Shown here piece by piece: positions 32,930 to 42,638 of a stretch of DNA of 64,000 nt. Origin of the DNA: Flavobacteriaceae bacterium. GTDB lineage: Bacteria; Bacteroidota; Bacteroidia; Flavobacteriales; Flavobacteriaceae. The notes under the pieces were generated by a model. It worked only from the letters and a program-made list of their open reading frames with translations, did no database searches and was not told the DNA's origin. Every line of letters starts with the position of its first letter. Position 1 is the first letter of the stretch. The stretch is taken from NCBI GenBank assembly GCA_947483075.1, contig CANKLE010000007.1, positions 62,001-126,000 of the forward strand, in the 5' to 3' direction. The position numbers were made by a program, and so were the translations under genes.

Positions 32930-34483
32930 CTACAAATCAAACTTTATCCCTTGTGCCAAAGGCAAACTGGTGGTATAGTTGATGGTATTGGTTTGACGGC
33001 GCATGTATACTTTCCAGGCATCAGAACCCGATTCGCGACCGCCTCCGGTTTCTTTTTCGCCCCCAAATGCGCCTCCAATTTCGGCTCCTGAGGTACCGAT
33101 ATTCACATTGGCAATTCCACAATCAGAACCCGCAACCGACAAGAACGCCTCGGCTTCTCTCAAGTTGTTGGTCATGATCGCCGAAGACAAGCCTTGCGCC
33201 ACTCCATTTTGGATTTCGATGGCTTGGGTCACGTCGCCGCTATATTTTAATAAGTATAAAACAGGAGCAAAGGTTTCGTGTTGCACAATTTTGAACTGAT
33301 TTTGCGCCTCGGCAATCGCCGGTTTTACATAACAACCGCTCTCGTAACCGGCGCCACTCAACACGCCACCAGGCACAATCAGTTTTCCGCCTTCGGCCAC
33401 AACTTGGTCTAAGGCCCGTTGGTAGGCTTCTACCGCTTGCACATCAATAAGCGGGCCTACGTGGTTGTTTTGGTCTAAGGGATTTCCGATGCGCAATTGG
33501 CCATAAGCGCCCACAATGGCATCACGCACTTTGTCGTAAATACTTTCGTGAATAATCAATCGGCGGGTTGAGGTACAACGTTGTCCTGCGGTTCCCACGG
33601 CACCAAATACAGCGCCAATTACCGTCATTTTGATGTCGGCATCGGGAGTGACAATGATGGCATTGTTTCCGCCCAATTCTAATAAGGATCTGCCTAATCG
33701 GCCGGCCACGGCTTGCGCAACTAGTTTACCCATGCGCGTTGATCCGGTAGCTGATACCAAAGGCACTCGGGTATCTGCAGTCATCAATTCGCCTATTTTG
33801 TAATCGCCATTGATTAAACAAGAAATTCCTTCGGGCATGTTGTTTTCTTTCAAAACCTCAGCTATAATATTTTGGCAAGCAATCCCACAAAGCGGGGTTT
33901 TTTCTGAAGGTTTCCAGATGCACACATCTCCGGCAATCCAAGCCAGAGCGGTATTCCAAGACCAAACGGCTACAGGGAAGTTAAAAGCCGAAATGATACC
34001 CACTACGCCCAACGAATGGTATTGCTCGTACATGCGGTGACCCGGACGCTCCGAATGCATCGTGAGTCCGTGCAACTGACGCGATAAGCCTACGGCAAAA
34101 TCACAGATGTCAATCATTTCTTGCACTTCGCCATAGCCTTCTTGCAAAGATTTCCCCATTTCGTACGAAACCAATTTGCCCAAGGCTTCTTTGTGCTTGC
34201 GTAATTTATCGCCAAACTGACGCACCAATTCGCCACGTTGCGGAGCCGGCATCAGTTTAAATGTTTTGAAAGCTGCTGTAGCGGCTTGCATGGCGCGCTC
34301 GTAATCTTCGGGTGTGGATTGTTTTACTTTTCCTATTAATTGGCCGTCAACAGGGGAATAACTTTCTAAAAGTGTTCCGTTTGAAAAATTTTGTTGGCCC
34401 GTTGAAGTTCCTTCGTTGATGTCTTTTACGCCCAATTGCGCCAAAGCTGCTTTCATGCCAAATTGGTCTGCTTGTGTATTCAT
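32930..34483 (-). CDS. aldehyde dehydrogenase, antiquitin-like (ALDH7 type)
   Basis: An NAD(P)-dependent aldehyde dehydrogenase of 517 residues. Catalytic Cys303 lies in GTAGQRCTSTRRL, an ALDH7/antiquitin-type context, with Glu269 (LLELGGNN) and Asn168 (SAFNFP). ALDH7 enzymes oxidise alpha-aminoadipate semialdehyde (piperideine-6-carboxylate) in lysine breakdown. Its location after 3-hydroxyanthranilate dioxygenase allows another reading, oxidation of 2-aminomuconate semialdehyde, but the sequence context favours the ALDH7 reading. It is the last gene of EEP-HAAO-ALDH on the minus strand, ending in repeat island B. Confidence 0.85.
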   Translation of the reverse strand: MNTQADQFGMKAALAQLGVKDINEGTSTGQQNFSNGTLLESYSPVDGQLIGKVKQSTPEDYERAMQAATAAFKTFKLMPAPQRGELVRQFGDKLRKHKEALGKLVSYEMGKSLQEGYGEVQEMIDICDFAVGLSRQLHGLTMHSERPGHRMYEQYHSLGVVGIISAFNFPVAVWSWNTALAWIAGDVCIWKPSEKTPLCGIACQNIIAEVLKENNMPEGISCLINGDYKIGELMTADTRVPLVSATGSTRMGKLVAQAVAGRLGRSLLELGGNNAIIVTPDADIKMTVIGAVFGAVGTAGQRCTSTRRLIIHESIYDKVRDAIVGAYGQLRIGNPLDQNNHVGPLIDVQAVEAYQRALDQVVAEGGKLIVPGGVLSGAGYESGCYVKPAIAEAQNQFKIVQHETFAPVLYLLKYSGDVTQAIEIQNGVAQGLSSAIMTNNLREAEAFLSVAGSDCGIANVNIGTSGAEIGGAFGGEKETGGGRESGSDAWKVYMRRQTNTINYTTSLPLAQGIKFDL

Positions 34484-34513
34484 GTGGTATAACTGTTTTG
34501 TATAAAATTAATG

Positions 34514-35044
34514 TTAGGTGTATTTTGGATCGGTAGGCATAACGGTGCCACATTCGCTGCACGTTCTCAAGACTTGGCTGTTGTAAAAATGGGTGAAATG
34601 AGGCAAGAAATCTTTTTCGATGTTGTGCAATTCAAAATAGACTTCATACAATTTATGGTTGCAATTTTCGCAATGCCACAACAAACCATCGGTGAAGCCT
34701 TTGCCTGCCCGTTTGCGTTCGATGACCAAGCCAATCGAGTTTTCTGAACGCACTGGCGAATGCGGTACTTTGGACGGATGCAGATACATGTCGCCAGCTT
34801 TCAACTGCATTTCTTTGCGTTGGCCGTCTTCTTGAATCACTACCGTAATGTTGCCTTCTAATTGGTAAAACAATTCTTCGGTTTCGTTGTAGTGGTAATC
34901 GTTGCGGGCATTGGGACCGGCCACAATCATCACAATGTAATCGCCAGAATCAACATAAATATTTTTATTGCCCACGGGGGGTTTGAGCAAATGACGATTG
35001 TCTTCAATCCATTGATTTAAATTAAATGGGCTGGAAATAGCCAT
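34514..35044 (-). CDS. 3-hydroxyanthranilate 3,4-dioxygenase
   Basis: Fe(II) cupin dioxygenase that opens 3-hydroxyanthranilate to aminocarboxymuconate semialdehyde in the kynurenine route, which leads to quinolinate/NAD or to full degradation. The 176-residue protein has iron ligands His51, Glu57 (NDYHYNETEE) and His95 (KVPHSP), the substrate-binding Arg47, and the second rubredoxin-like metal site of bacterial enzymes: CENC (125-128) and CSEC (162-165). It lies between the secreted EEP gene (2-bp gap) and the aldehyde dehydrogenase (30-bp gap). kynA is encoded some 18 kb away. Confidence 0.94.
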   Translation of the reverse strand: MAISSPFNLNQWIEDNRHLLKPPVGNKNIYVDSGDYIVMIVAGPNARNDYHYNETEELFYQLEGNITVVIQEDGQRKEMQLKAGDMYLHPSKVPHSPVRSENSIGLVIERKRAGKGFTDGLLWHCENCNHKLYEVYFELHNIEKDFLPHFTHFYNSQVLRTCSECGTVMPTDPKYT

Positions 35045-35046
35045 GC

Positions 35047-36156
35047 TTAATTCACTTGTTTGATTAAATAAATGTAAACCGGAAAGTGGTCGCTAAAGCC
35101 TACCTCATTGGTTTGGTGTCGCAACGGATAGCCTTTGTATTGGCCAATGGTTTGAATCATGAAGGGCTTGTTGTAAATACCCGCTTTCCAATAACGGAAC
35201 GAAGAGTAGTCTTTCTTGATCAAGGATTCAGACACCATGATTTGATCAAAGATGTCCCCGGCGTCACGGTAAAATAAGGAGGCATTTCCTTTGTAAAACA
35301 TTTCTTCAAACGGATTGTATACGCCAAACTCTTTTACTTCTTCTTTCTTGCGTTTGGCTCCAATGCCTTCTTTTACGCTTTTGTTGTAGGTGCCGTCGTT
35401 CAAGTCGCCCATGCAAATAATCTTGGCATTGGGATTAATTTTATAAATCGAATCCATGATTTTACGGTCCATTCTTCCGGCTGCTTCTCGAAACGGGCTA
35501 CTCTTTTTTTCTCCTCCAGATCGAGACGGCCAGTGATTTACTAGTACATTCACTTCGTCGCCGTCCAAATAACCTGTGACCAATAAGATATCTCGAGTAA
35601 ATACTCGGCTTGTAGAATCGTAATCAATTTTGTCTTTATCGGCTTTATCCTCTTCGGATTCTTTGTTGTCTTTGTCGTCGGTTTTGGCTTTTTTAGCATA
35701 AATCAACAAGGGAATGTTTTTAAAACTTATGGGTTTAAAATGCTGTTTTTTGTACAACAAAGCCACGTCAATTCCTCTTTTGTCTGGCGATTCAAAATGC
35801 ACGATGCCGTAATCGCTGCTTTGCAACAACGGTTCTTTGATTAAATCTTCTAAAACCCCGCGATTTTCTATCTCGGCACCACCAATTAAGGTGGGCGATG
35901 TTGGGTTGTCTGTGGAGCCAATTTGGGAAAGTACCTGCGCTAAATTTTGCAGTTTTTGCTTGTATTTTTTGGATGTCCAGTTTTGAGCGCCATCGGGCAA
36001 CCATTCTTCGTCGTTGTTGGGGTTATTAATGGTGTCAAACAAATTCTCAAAGTTGTAGAAGGCAACCGTGTGTACGGCGAATTTTTTTTCTTGGGCCTTT
36101 GCGGCTAAAATTGTAAAAAACAGAAAAAACAAGACAATTGATTTCGAAATTCTCAT
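35047..36156 (-). CDS. secreted endonuclease/exonuclease/phosphatase-family protein
   Basis: A 369-residue exported EEP-superfamily hydrolase. A signal peptide (MRISKSIVLFFLFFTILAAKAQ) is followed by the DNase I-like core: FYNFENLFDT (metal Asn/Glu), GGAEIENRGVLEDL, GIDVALLY, LVNHWPSRSGGE (His), ICMGDLNDGTYN (Asp-Asn) and a C-terminal GFSDHFPVYIYL (Asp-His). An acidic lysine-rich insert (~175-200, KTDDKDNKESEEDKADKDK) is unusual. The likely substrate is extracellular or periplasmic nucleic acid or another phosphodiester. It is divergent from a TonB receptor/DUF5689 pair, and in Flavobacteriaceae these three often lie together (recollection). Confidence 0.88.
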   Translation of the reverse strand: MRISKSIVLFFLFFTILAAKAQEKKFAVHTVAFYNFENLFDTINNPNNDEEWLPDGAQNWTSKKYKQKLQNLAQVLSQIGSTDNPTSPTLIGGAEIENRGVLEDLIKEPLLQSSDYGIVHFESPDKRGIDVALLYKKQHFKPISFKNIPLLIYAKKAKTDDKDNKESEEDKADKDKIDYDSTSRVFTRDILLVTGYLDGDEVNVLVNHWPSRSGGEKKSSPFREAAGRMDRKIMDSIYKINPNAKIICMGDLNDGTYNKSVKEGIGAKRKKEEVKEFGVYNPFEEMFYKGNASLFYRDAGDIFDQIMVSESLIKKDYSSFRYWKAGIYNKPFMIQTIGQYKGYPLRHQTNEVGFSDHFPVYIYLIKQVN

Positions 36157-36202
36157 AAATAGGGTGTTAATGAATGGTCAAGTTTGCGACAAACTTGGAA
36201 AC

Positions 36203-36210
36203 AAAAGTAT
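36203..36210 (-). promoter_or_regulatory. candidate -7 box (TACTTTTG) for the EEP gene
   Basis: Minus-strand TAnnTTTG, 46 bp before the ATG at 36156, back to back with the TonB receptor box at 36231-36238. Confidence 0.45.
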
Positions 36211-36230
36211 ATAATAATAATTTAATAGGT

Positions 36231-36238
36231 ACATTTGC
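36231..36238 (+). promoter_or_regulatory. candidate -7 box (TACATTTG) for the TonB receptor
   Basis: TAnnTTTG, 33 bp before the ATG at 36272. The -33 region is AT-rich without a clear TTTG. Confidence 0.45.
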
Positions 36239-36271
36239 TTCCGTTAAGAAATAAACAGTAAAAAATTATCT

Positions 36272-39172
36272 ATGAAAAAACTTGTTTTTAGTACATTTTT
36301 TGTATTGCAAGTGATTTTCCTTTACGCACAATCGTCAACCGGAGTCTCTGGAAAAATTGTGGATTCGAAATCACAAAAAGCACTTCAAAATGTAGTGGTA
36401 TCCATTCCAAACACCAACCTAAGCCAGCTCACTGGTTCAGATGGTCGGTTTTCGATTGAAAACGTTCCCGCAGGAAATCAATTGCTGCAGGTGAAGACAA
36501 TCGGATACCGGGATCAATTGCTTCAGGTAGAGATTGCTTCGGGTAAAATGCTCGATTTGGGCGTGATCGTGGCGCAAGAAGATCAAACACAAGAGCAACA
36601 ACTCGCATTAGTATCACTCACCGAAAATGATTTGGGAGATGACAACAGTGGCTCGGAGAGCACCTCGGGTTTGTTACAAGCTTCCCGTGATGTGTTTCAA
36701 CAAGCGGCTGCTTTCAATTGGGGTCAAGCCCGATTCCGCATGAGAGGATTAGACAACGAATACGGAATGACCATGATCAATGGCGTTTCCATGAATAAGC
36801 TGTATGACGGAAGAGCTCAATTTAGCAACTGGGGCGGATTAAATGACGCTACCCGAAACCAAGAGTTTACCAATGGTTCTGCTCCTTCTGATTATACTTT
36901 TGGAGGCATTTTAGGCACCCAAGAAATCAACACCAGAGCTTCTGGCTACCGCACAGGAAGTCGTGTTTCTTATGGCGCGACCAACACCAATTACAGTGGT
37001 AGAGTAATGGGAACAACTGCAACTGGTATGCGAAAAGACGGTTGGGCTTATACGATTTCGGCTTCCCGTAGGTTTGCCAACGAAGGTTACTTTCAAGGAA
37101 CAACCTACAATGCAAATTCCTTATTTGCTTCTATCGAGAAAAAATTGACCGCAAACAACTCGATCAACTTTACCGCGATATATGCCCAGAACAAACGCGG
37201 AAAAAATTCGCCCAATACCCAAGAGGTTACGGATTTGGGTGGACAACAATACAATTCTTATTGGGGTTGGCAAAGTGGCGAACGCAGAAATGCGCGTGTA
37301 AAAACGGTAGAAGAGCCTATTTTTATGTTGAGTGATTTCTGGAAAATTTCTAAGAAAACCAATCTACAAATGAATTTCACCTATCAATTTGGGGCCATTG
37401 GCAACAGCCGAATTGATTACCAGGGCGTAAATAGTCCAGACCCTACCTATTATAGAAATTTACCAAGCTATTTCAAGTCTCTTTATGAAACTGACCCCGC
37501 TACCGTAATCTTAACTGATCCAACGGCTTATAGCCCAGGCGGATTGGGAGGTATTAATTACTACAGCAACTACAGCACCAACAACGACCCTACTGTTGCG
37601 GCAAACGCGCCATATATTGCAGCCTACAACGGAGCGGCAAACGCCAAATTCTTGACCAACAAACAAATTAATTGGGAAGAATTGTACCGTGCTAATTCCT
37701 TGAGCTCGTCTAGTAAATACATTCTTTACGAAGACCGCACTGACGACAACCAATGGACAGCGAATGCTGTATTAAACTCCCAGTTGGCTGATAATATTAC
37801 TTTTAATGCCAGCGGAAATTTCTTGAAATTAAAATCACATAACTTCAAAAACTTATTGGATTTGATGGGCGGGCCTTTCTTTCAAGACATCTCGTTGTAT
37901 GGATCTGGCAATCAACAACAAGCCGATTTAAACAACCCCAACCGGGATGTAAAAGTAGGCGACACCTTTGGGTACAATTATAATTTATATGCTACCCAAT
38001 ATGATGCGTTTACTCAGTTTAAGTTTACCTACAAAAAAGTAGACTTCTATTTGGGACAAACCTTTTCGCATACCGAATACCAACGCGAAGGCTTGTACAA
38101 AAATGGCTATTATGCTACCAATTCATTGGGATGGAGCAGCAAAGAAAACTACGACAACTTTGGGTTCAAAGGTGGACTTACCTACAAAATTACGGGAAGA
38201 AACTTCTTGACCTTCAATGGAGCCGTAATGACCAAAGCGCCTAGTTTGCGCAATGTGTTCAATAACGCGCGCATGAATAACAATGTAACCACAGGCGTAA
38301 GTTCAGAAACGGTAACCAGTGCCGATGCGAGTTACATTATTAATTCACCAAAACTAAAAGCTAGACTTACAGCCTATTATTCTCATGTTTCTAACGGGAC
38401 AGAAACCTCCTTCTTCTTTGGAGACGGAGCCGGGATTGATGATCCATCAACGACCCTAAACGAAAGCAATGCGTTTGTGGCCGAAACCGTTACTAACTTA
38501 AGCAAACGCAATATGGGTGTCGAATTGGGATTAGAATACCCCATAACCTCTACTCTGAAAGCAACAGCTTGTTTGGCCAAAGGCGAGTACATTTATGACA
38601 GCAACCCAAATGTGAGCATCAGTATTGATTCTCAGGCTTCGGCAAGCAATACTAATCCAATTTCTGATTACGGCGTTTCGCACATAACCAACTACAAACA
38701 ATCGGGTATGCCTCAATCTGCGGCTTCGATTGGGTTAGAATACCGCGATCCTAAATTTTGGTGGGTAGGGGCCAATATGAATTACTTGGCAGACAACTAC
38801 ATTGATATTGCGCCAATTACCCGTACCGATCGTTTCTTTGTTGACCCGAGCAGTGTTGTCGGAAATCCATTTCCAGAAGCTACACAAGCGCGTGCAGATG
38901 CTTTACTAAAACAAGAAAAATTTGATAACTTCGCCCTGTTAAATGTTACAGGAGGAAAATCTTGGAAATACAAAACCAACACTTTCGGGTTTTTTGCCAG
39001 TGTAAACAATCTTTTGGGAGTGAATTATAAAACCGGTGGTTTCGAACAAGCTAGAAACTCAAATTACCGCGAATTAAATCAAGACGTTTCTAGTGGTGCT
39101 CCAGCCTTTGCTCCAAAATATTTTTACGGATACGGCCGCACCTATTTCTTAAACCTTTACATCAATTTTTAA
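36272..39172 (+). CDS. TonB-dependent outer-membrane receptor with carboxypeptidase-like N-domain
   Basis: A 966-residue outer-membrane active transporter. A signal peptide (to ~residue 20) is followed by a carboxypeptidase-regulatory-like beta-sandwich (GVSGKIVDSKSQKALQNVVVSI to ~110), a plug domain (~130-260, RFRMRGLDNEYGMTMINGVSMN) and a 22-strand barrel ending in an aromatic strand (YFLNLYINF). I see no SusD gene next to it. The next gene encodes a DUF5689 lipoprotein and the divergent gene a secreted EEP hydrolase, suggesting uptake of products of phosphodiester cleavage (inference). The substrate is unknown. Confidence 0.93.
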   Translation: MKKLVFSTFFVLQVIFLYAQSSTGVSGKIVDSKSQKALQNVVVSIPNTNLSQLTGSDGRFSIENVPAGNQLLQVKTIGYRDQLLQVEIASGKMLDLGVIVAQEDQTQEQQLALVSLTENDLGDDNSGSESTSGLLQASRDVFQQAAAFNWGQARFRMRGLDNEYGMTMINGVSMNKLYDGRAQFSNWGGLNDATRNQEFTNGSAPSDYTFGGILGTQEINTRASGYRTGSRVSYGATNTNYSGRVMGTTATGMRKDGWAYTISASRRFANEGYFQGTTYNANSLFASIEKKLTANNSINFTAIYAQNKRGKNSPNTQEVTDLGGQQYNSYWGWQSGERRNARVKTVEEPIFMLSDFWKISKKTNLQMNFTYQFGAIGNSRIDYQGVNSPDPTYYRNLPSYFKSLYETDPATVILTDPTAYSPGGLGGINYYSNYSTNNDPTVAANAPYIAAYNGAANAKFLTNKQINWEELYRANSLSSSSKYILYEDRTDDNQWTANAVLNSQLADNITFNASGNFLKLKSHNFKNLLDLMGGPFFQDISLYGSGNQQQADLNNPNRDVKVGDTFGYNYNLYATQYDAFTQFKFTYKKVDFYLGQTFSHTEYQREGLYKNGYYATNSLGWSSKENYDNFGFKGGLTYKITGRNFLTFNGAVMTKAPSLRNVFNNARMNNNVTTGVSSETVTSADASYIINSPKLKARLTAYYSHVSNGTETSFFFGDGAGIDDPSTTLNESNAFVAETVTNLSKRNMGVELGLEYPITSTLKATACLAKGEYIYDSNPNVSISIDSQASASNTNPISDYGVSHITNYKQSGMPQSAASIGLEYRDPKFWWVGANMNYLADNYIDIAPITRTDRFFVDPSSVVGNPFPEATQARADALLKQEKFDNFALLNVTGGKSWKYKTNTFGFFASVNNLLGVNYKTGGFEQARNSNYRELNQDVSSGAPAFAPKYFYGYGRTYFLNLYINF

Positions 39173-39184
39173 TAAAACATACGT

Positions 39185-40516
39185 ATGAAAACAAGAATTT
39201 TGAAATCAGCCTTATTAGTAGCGCTTTTTGCTGGAGTGTTCTCGAGCTGCGTGAAAGACGACAATTACTCAACCCCTAAATTGAGCGATTGTACAGAAAC
39301 ATCTTTAGTAAAAAACAGAGAAGTTTCTCAAATTTTAGCCGGAACGGTTGTGGCCTTGCACCAAAACATTGTGCCTGGACAATCAGATGTAATCGAAGCC
39401 TATGTGACTTCTAGTGATATTGGCGGAAACTTTTTCAAGTCTATTTCGTTTCAAACCTTAGACGGATCTAAAGCTTTTAGCGTGCCTGTTGATGCTACTT
39501 CTACCTTTATCAACTATGAGCCAGGAAGAAAAGTATTAATCAAAATGGACGGATTGTATACTGATTTAAAATACGGCGGAATACGTATTGGTGGATTGTA
39601 TGCTACCTCTACTGGATCTGCCGAAGTTGGTCGTTTGCCAGAGCCTGATTTTAGAGCTGCAGTAAACCGCAGTTGTGATTTTGTATCAGAAAACCAATTG
39701 GTACAACATGTAACCATTGCAGAAGCAACTACTGATGCCTACTTGAACAAATTAATCGAAATTGACAACGTAGAGTTTGAGCCAAATGCTACAACTACTT
39801 ACTATGATGCCAACAATGATTTGGGTGGTGCAACCAACTGGCACATTATGGACATGACAGGAAGTTCGGTGATTTTTAGAACCAGCGCCTATGCCAATTT
39901 TGCAGCCAAACCGGTAGCACAAGGAAGCGGAAAAGTACGTGGAATCATGACCAAATACAACACCGATTACCAATTTATGGTGCGTACACAGAATGACATT
40001 GACATGACAGGACCGCGTTTTTCTCCGTTGTTGAACGAATCTTTTTCTGGGGGAATCACAGCTTGGAATGCGTATAGTGTAACTGGAAATGAAGTTTGGA
40101 CATACAGTTCTACTTTTGGAAATCCGGGTGCTTGTGCGAAAATAACTGGGTATGTAAGCCCTAATAATTTTGCCAACGAAGATTGGTTGATTTCGCCAGC
40201 ACAAAACTTATCTAGCCTAAGTACAGCTATCTTAACGTTTGATACAGCCTACAACTATTCAGGGAATGACTTGGTTGCTTATGTTTCAAACAACTATTCG
40301 GGAACGGGTAATCCAAATGCTGCTGGAGTAACTTGGACGCCATTAACTGCAACTTTATCTCCGGGCGGATGGGCATGGACAGGGTCCGGAGACATCAACC
40401 TCTCTAGTTATACTGGCGCAGGAAATACAGCTGTGTACATTGCGTTTAAATACACTTCTACTTCATCTGCTTCTAGAACATGGGAATTAGACAATGTAAA
40501 AATTAGACAAAACTAA
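39185..40516 (+). CDS. DUF5689 / choice-of-anchor J lipoprotein
   Basis: A 443-residue predicted surface or periplasmic lipoprotein. The signal ends in a lipobox (FSSC, Cys22). Residues ~45-275 match DUF5689 and contain two OB-fold-like halves (IEAYVTSSDIGGNFFKSISF and GKVRGIMTKYNTDYQFMVRT), a layout also seen in extracellular nuclease accessory domains. Residues ~285-443 form a jelly-roll choice-of-anchor J domain (ESFSGGITAW, DWLISPAQNLS, WELDNVKIRQ). It starts 12 bp after the TonB receptor and ends at a terminator, so it could serve as the receptor's substrate-binding partner in place of SusD. Confidence 0.88.
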   Translation: MKTRILKSALLVALFAGVFSSCVKDDNYSTPKLSDCTETSLVKNREVSQILAGTVVALHQNIVPGQSDVIEAYVTSSDIGGNFFKSISFQTLDGSKAFSVPVDATSTFINYEPGRKVLIKMDGLYTDLKYGGIRIGGLYATSTGSAEVGRLPEPDFRAAVNRSCDFVSENQLVQHVTIAEATTDAYLNKLIEIDNVEFEPNATTTYYDANNDLGGATNWHIMDMTGSSVIFRTSAYANFAAKPVAQGSGKVRGIMTKYNTDYQFMVRTQNDIDMTGPRFSPLLNESFSGGITAWNAYSVTGNEVWTYSSTFGNPGACAKITGYVSPNNFANEDWLISPAQNLSSLSTAILTFDTAYNYSGNDLVAYVSNNYSGTGNPNAAGVTWTPLTATLSPGGWAWTGSGDINLSSYTGAGNTAVYIAFKYTSTSSASRTWELDNVKIRQN

Positions 40517-40535
40517 TTTCAACCCTACCATACTA

Positions 40536-40566
40536 AAAGACGGCCAGTAAAGCCGTCTTTTTTTTT
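40536..40566 (+). terminator. rho-independent terminator after the receptor-lipoprotein unit
   Basis: A perfect 9-bp stem (AAAGACGGC with GCCGTCTTT), 7-nt loop and long T tract. Confidence 0.88.
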
Positions 40567-40624
40567 GGCGTTTTTTTTAACATTTACTACATAAAATCTG
40601 CAGTAATGCTCCCCAACGCGATTT

Positions 40625-40632
40625 TACTTTTG
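40625..40632 (+). promoter_or_regulatory. candidate -7 box (TACTTTTG) for the TPR protein gene
   Basis: TAnnTTTG, 25 bp before the ATG at 40658. Confidence 0.45.
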
Positions 40633-40657
40633 GTCTATATCTAAGCCATTCAAAATT

Positions 40658-41521
40658 ATGTTGAGAAGTAACCTTGTGCAAACCAAGTCTAATGCCTTGT
40701 TTTATTTATGGCCTTGCTTGGTTATGGCTCAAAACCATAAACAACCCAATCTTACATTCCAAACCGATTTTTTCCACGCCGTAAACCATTGGGTTGTTTT
40801 ACCTAAAAATGGATCCGAACACCACTACTTGTATGGATACCTGTACTTTGATCCCGCCAAAGGCATCGTGTTTTATTTAGAAAACACCCTCGCTTTTGAC
40901 GGAACCTGGAAGCTCAATCGGGACAAGAAGTCGTATGTGTTGCAAAAAACGATGCGAGATCCTGAAATGAAGGTCGCGCTCCTTCCAAAATCGATCCAAC
41001 AGCTTTGGAACTTGCCCGAAAAACCAGCTGCTTTGGGTGCTATTCCTAAAAAAAACACAGCCGATTATGCTGCCGCCTTAGGAAGGTATTTTAACCAACT
41101 CGAACAAAGTAGTTTGGCTGTTCCCTTGCTCAAAAAAGCGCTTAGGAAAAACCCAAATCATTCGAACTTGCTATTTGAGCTTGGCTTCGCCTACAATGCC
41201 AAGGCACGCTACAAAAAAGCCATTCGAGTGTTGGAACTTCTTGTGCAAGATTCGCCCTCACAAAAGGCATGGGAAGAGTTGGGCTATGCCTATTTGCAAA
41301 CCCAAACTATTGCTGCAGCCGAAAACTGTTACATGCAGGCATTGCACTATTGTAAATCGACCGAAGAGATTCAAAAAATAGGCTCCGAAATGCACCGCGT
41401 ATTCCTAAAATTTGGCGCAAGTGACTATGCAAATAAATGGGAAGCCATTGCCAAAAACGGTGAAATTCCTGAAAAACCTAACGCCGAAAACGACCCTCGA
41501 ATCTTGTTGATAAAAAGATAA
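40658..41521 (+). CDS. TPR-containing protein of unknown function
   Basis: A 287-residue protein. The N-terminus ([13 protein letters not shown]) could be a poor signal peptide, so the product may be exported. Residues ~30-125 form a beta-rich region I do not recognise. Residues ~135-245 hold about three tetratricopeptide repeats ([63 protein letters not shown]), usually a protein-protein interaction surface. It precedes recA on the same strand by about 80 bp; no functional link is obvious. Confidence 0.7.
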   Translation: MLRSNLVQTKSNALFYLWPCLVMAQNHKQPNLTFQTDFFHAVNHWVVLPKNGSEHHYLYGYLYFDPAKGIVFYLENTLAFDGTWKLNRDKKSYVLQKTMRDPEMKVALLPKSIQQLWNLPEKPAALGAIPKKNTADYAAALGRYFNQLEQSSLAVPLLKKALRKNPNHSNLLFELGFAYNAKARYKKAIRVLELLVQDSPSQKAWEELGYAYLQTQTIAAAENCYMQALHYCKSTEEIQKIGSEMHRVFLKFGASDYANKWEAIAKNGEIPEKPNAENDPRILLIKR

Positions 41522-41601
41522 AAACGACATTTTTAATCGCTAAAAACTTGAGAAAAAAAACTATTTTTACAAAAATTAATGACCCAAAAATGAAGGAAAA
41601 G

Positions 41602-42603
41602 ATGAGTTCAGAAAAAGAAGCCAAACTAAAAGCGTTGCAATTAACGCTCGATAAATTAGACAAAACCTACGGCAAAGGAACCGTAATGAAAATGGGCGAC
41701 AAAGCCATCGAAGAGGTTGAAACCATCTCGTCGGGCTCTTTGGGATTAGACCTAGCGTTGGGTGTTAATGGCTATCCTAAAGGCCGAATCATCGAAATAT
41801 ACGGACCAGAATCCTCAGGTAAAACTACCTTGACTTTACACGCCATAGCCGAAGCGCAAAAAGCCGGTGGCATTGCTGCTTTTATCGACGCCGAACATGC
41901 GTTTGACAGAGGCTATGCAGAAAAATTGGGTGTGGATGTAGAAAACCTAATTATTTCGCAACCCGATAACGGGGAGCAAGCCTTAGAAATTACCGAGAAT
42001 TTAATACGATCAGGCGCTATCGACATCGTAGTGATTGACTCGGTGGCTGCCTTGACTCCAAAAAGTGAAATTGAAGGCGAAATGGGCGACTCCAAAATGG
42101 GATTGCACGCCCGTTTGATGTCACAAGCCTTGCGAAAATTAACGGGAACCATCAGCAAAACACATTGTACCGTGTTTTTCATCAACCAATTGCGTGAAAA
42201 AATTGGCGTGATGTTTGGAAATCCAGAAACTACTACGGGTGGAAATGCCTTGAAGTTTTATGCCTCCGTGCGTTTAGATATTCGTCGTTCGTCACAAATT
42301 AAAGACGGAGACAATGTAGTGGGTAACCGCACCAAAGTAAAAGTGGTTAAAAACAAAGTGGCTCCGCCATTCAAAACGGCCGAATTTGACATTATGTATG
42401 GCGAAGGTGTTTCTAAAACCGGTGAAATTTTGGATTTGGCTGTAGAGTTTGAAATCATCAAAAAATCGGGTTCTTGGTTTAGTTATGGCGAAACCAAATT
42501 GGGACAAGGGCGTGATGCCGTAAAAGTGCTCATCAAAGACAACCCAGAATTGGCCGACGAATTAGAAGAAAAAATCAAGGCGCGAATCAAAGAAAATGTC
42601 TAA
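41602..42603 (+). CDS. recA: recombinase RecA
   Basis: Strand-exchange ATPase for homologous recombination and SOS induction. The 333-residue protein has Walker [10 protein letters not shown], Walker [10 protein letters not shown], the L1/L2 DNA-binding loops ([34 protein letters not shown]) and a short C-terminal domain. I chose the ATG at 41602 ([13 protein letters not shown]), the conserved N-terminus of flavobacterial RecA. An ATG at 41590 and a TTG at 41548 are alternatives with no extra homology support. A strong terminator follows. Confidence 0.97.
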   Translation: MSSEKEAKLKALQLTLDKLDKTYGKGTVMKMGDKAIEEVETISSGSLGLDLALGVNGYPKGRIIEIYGPESSGKTTLTLHAIAEAQKAGGIAAFIDAEHAFDRGYAEKLGVDVENLIISQPDNGEQALEITENLIRSGAIDIVVIDSVAALTPKSEIEGEMGDSKMGLHARLMSQALRKLTGTISKTHCTVFFINQLREKIGVMFGNPETTTGGNALKFYASVRLDIRRSSQIKDGDNVVGNRTKVKVVKNKVAPPFKTAEFDIMYGEGVSKTGEILDLAVEFEIIKKSGSWFSYGETKLGQGRDAVKVLIKDNPELADELEEKIKARIKENV

Positions 42604-42610
42604 ATAAACT

Positions 42611-42636
42611 ATCCCGGTTTTTCCGGGATTTTTTTT
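42611..42636 (+). terminator. rho-independent terminator after recA
   Basis: ATCCCGG/CCGGGAT stem, loop of five T residues, T tract. It lies 7 bp after the recA stop and 3' of the convergent plsC. Confidence 0.88.
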
Positions 42637-42638
42637 GA

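Noticed and set aside
32930..34483. Calling the ALDH a 2-aminomuconate semialdehyde dehydrogenase from its neighbour alone
   Set aside because: The catalytic context GTAGQRCTSTRRL is ALDH7/antiquitin-like, so I kept the general name.
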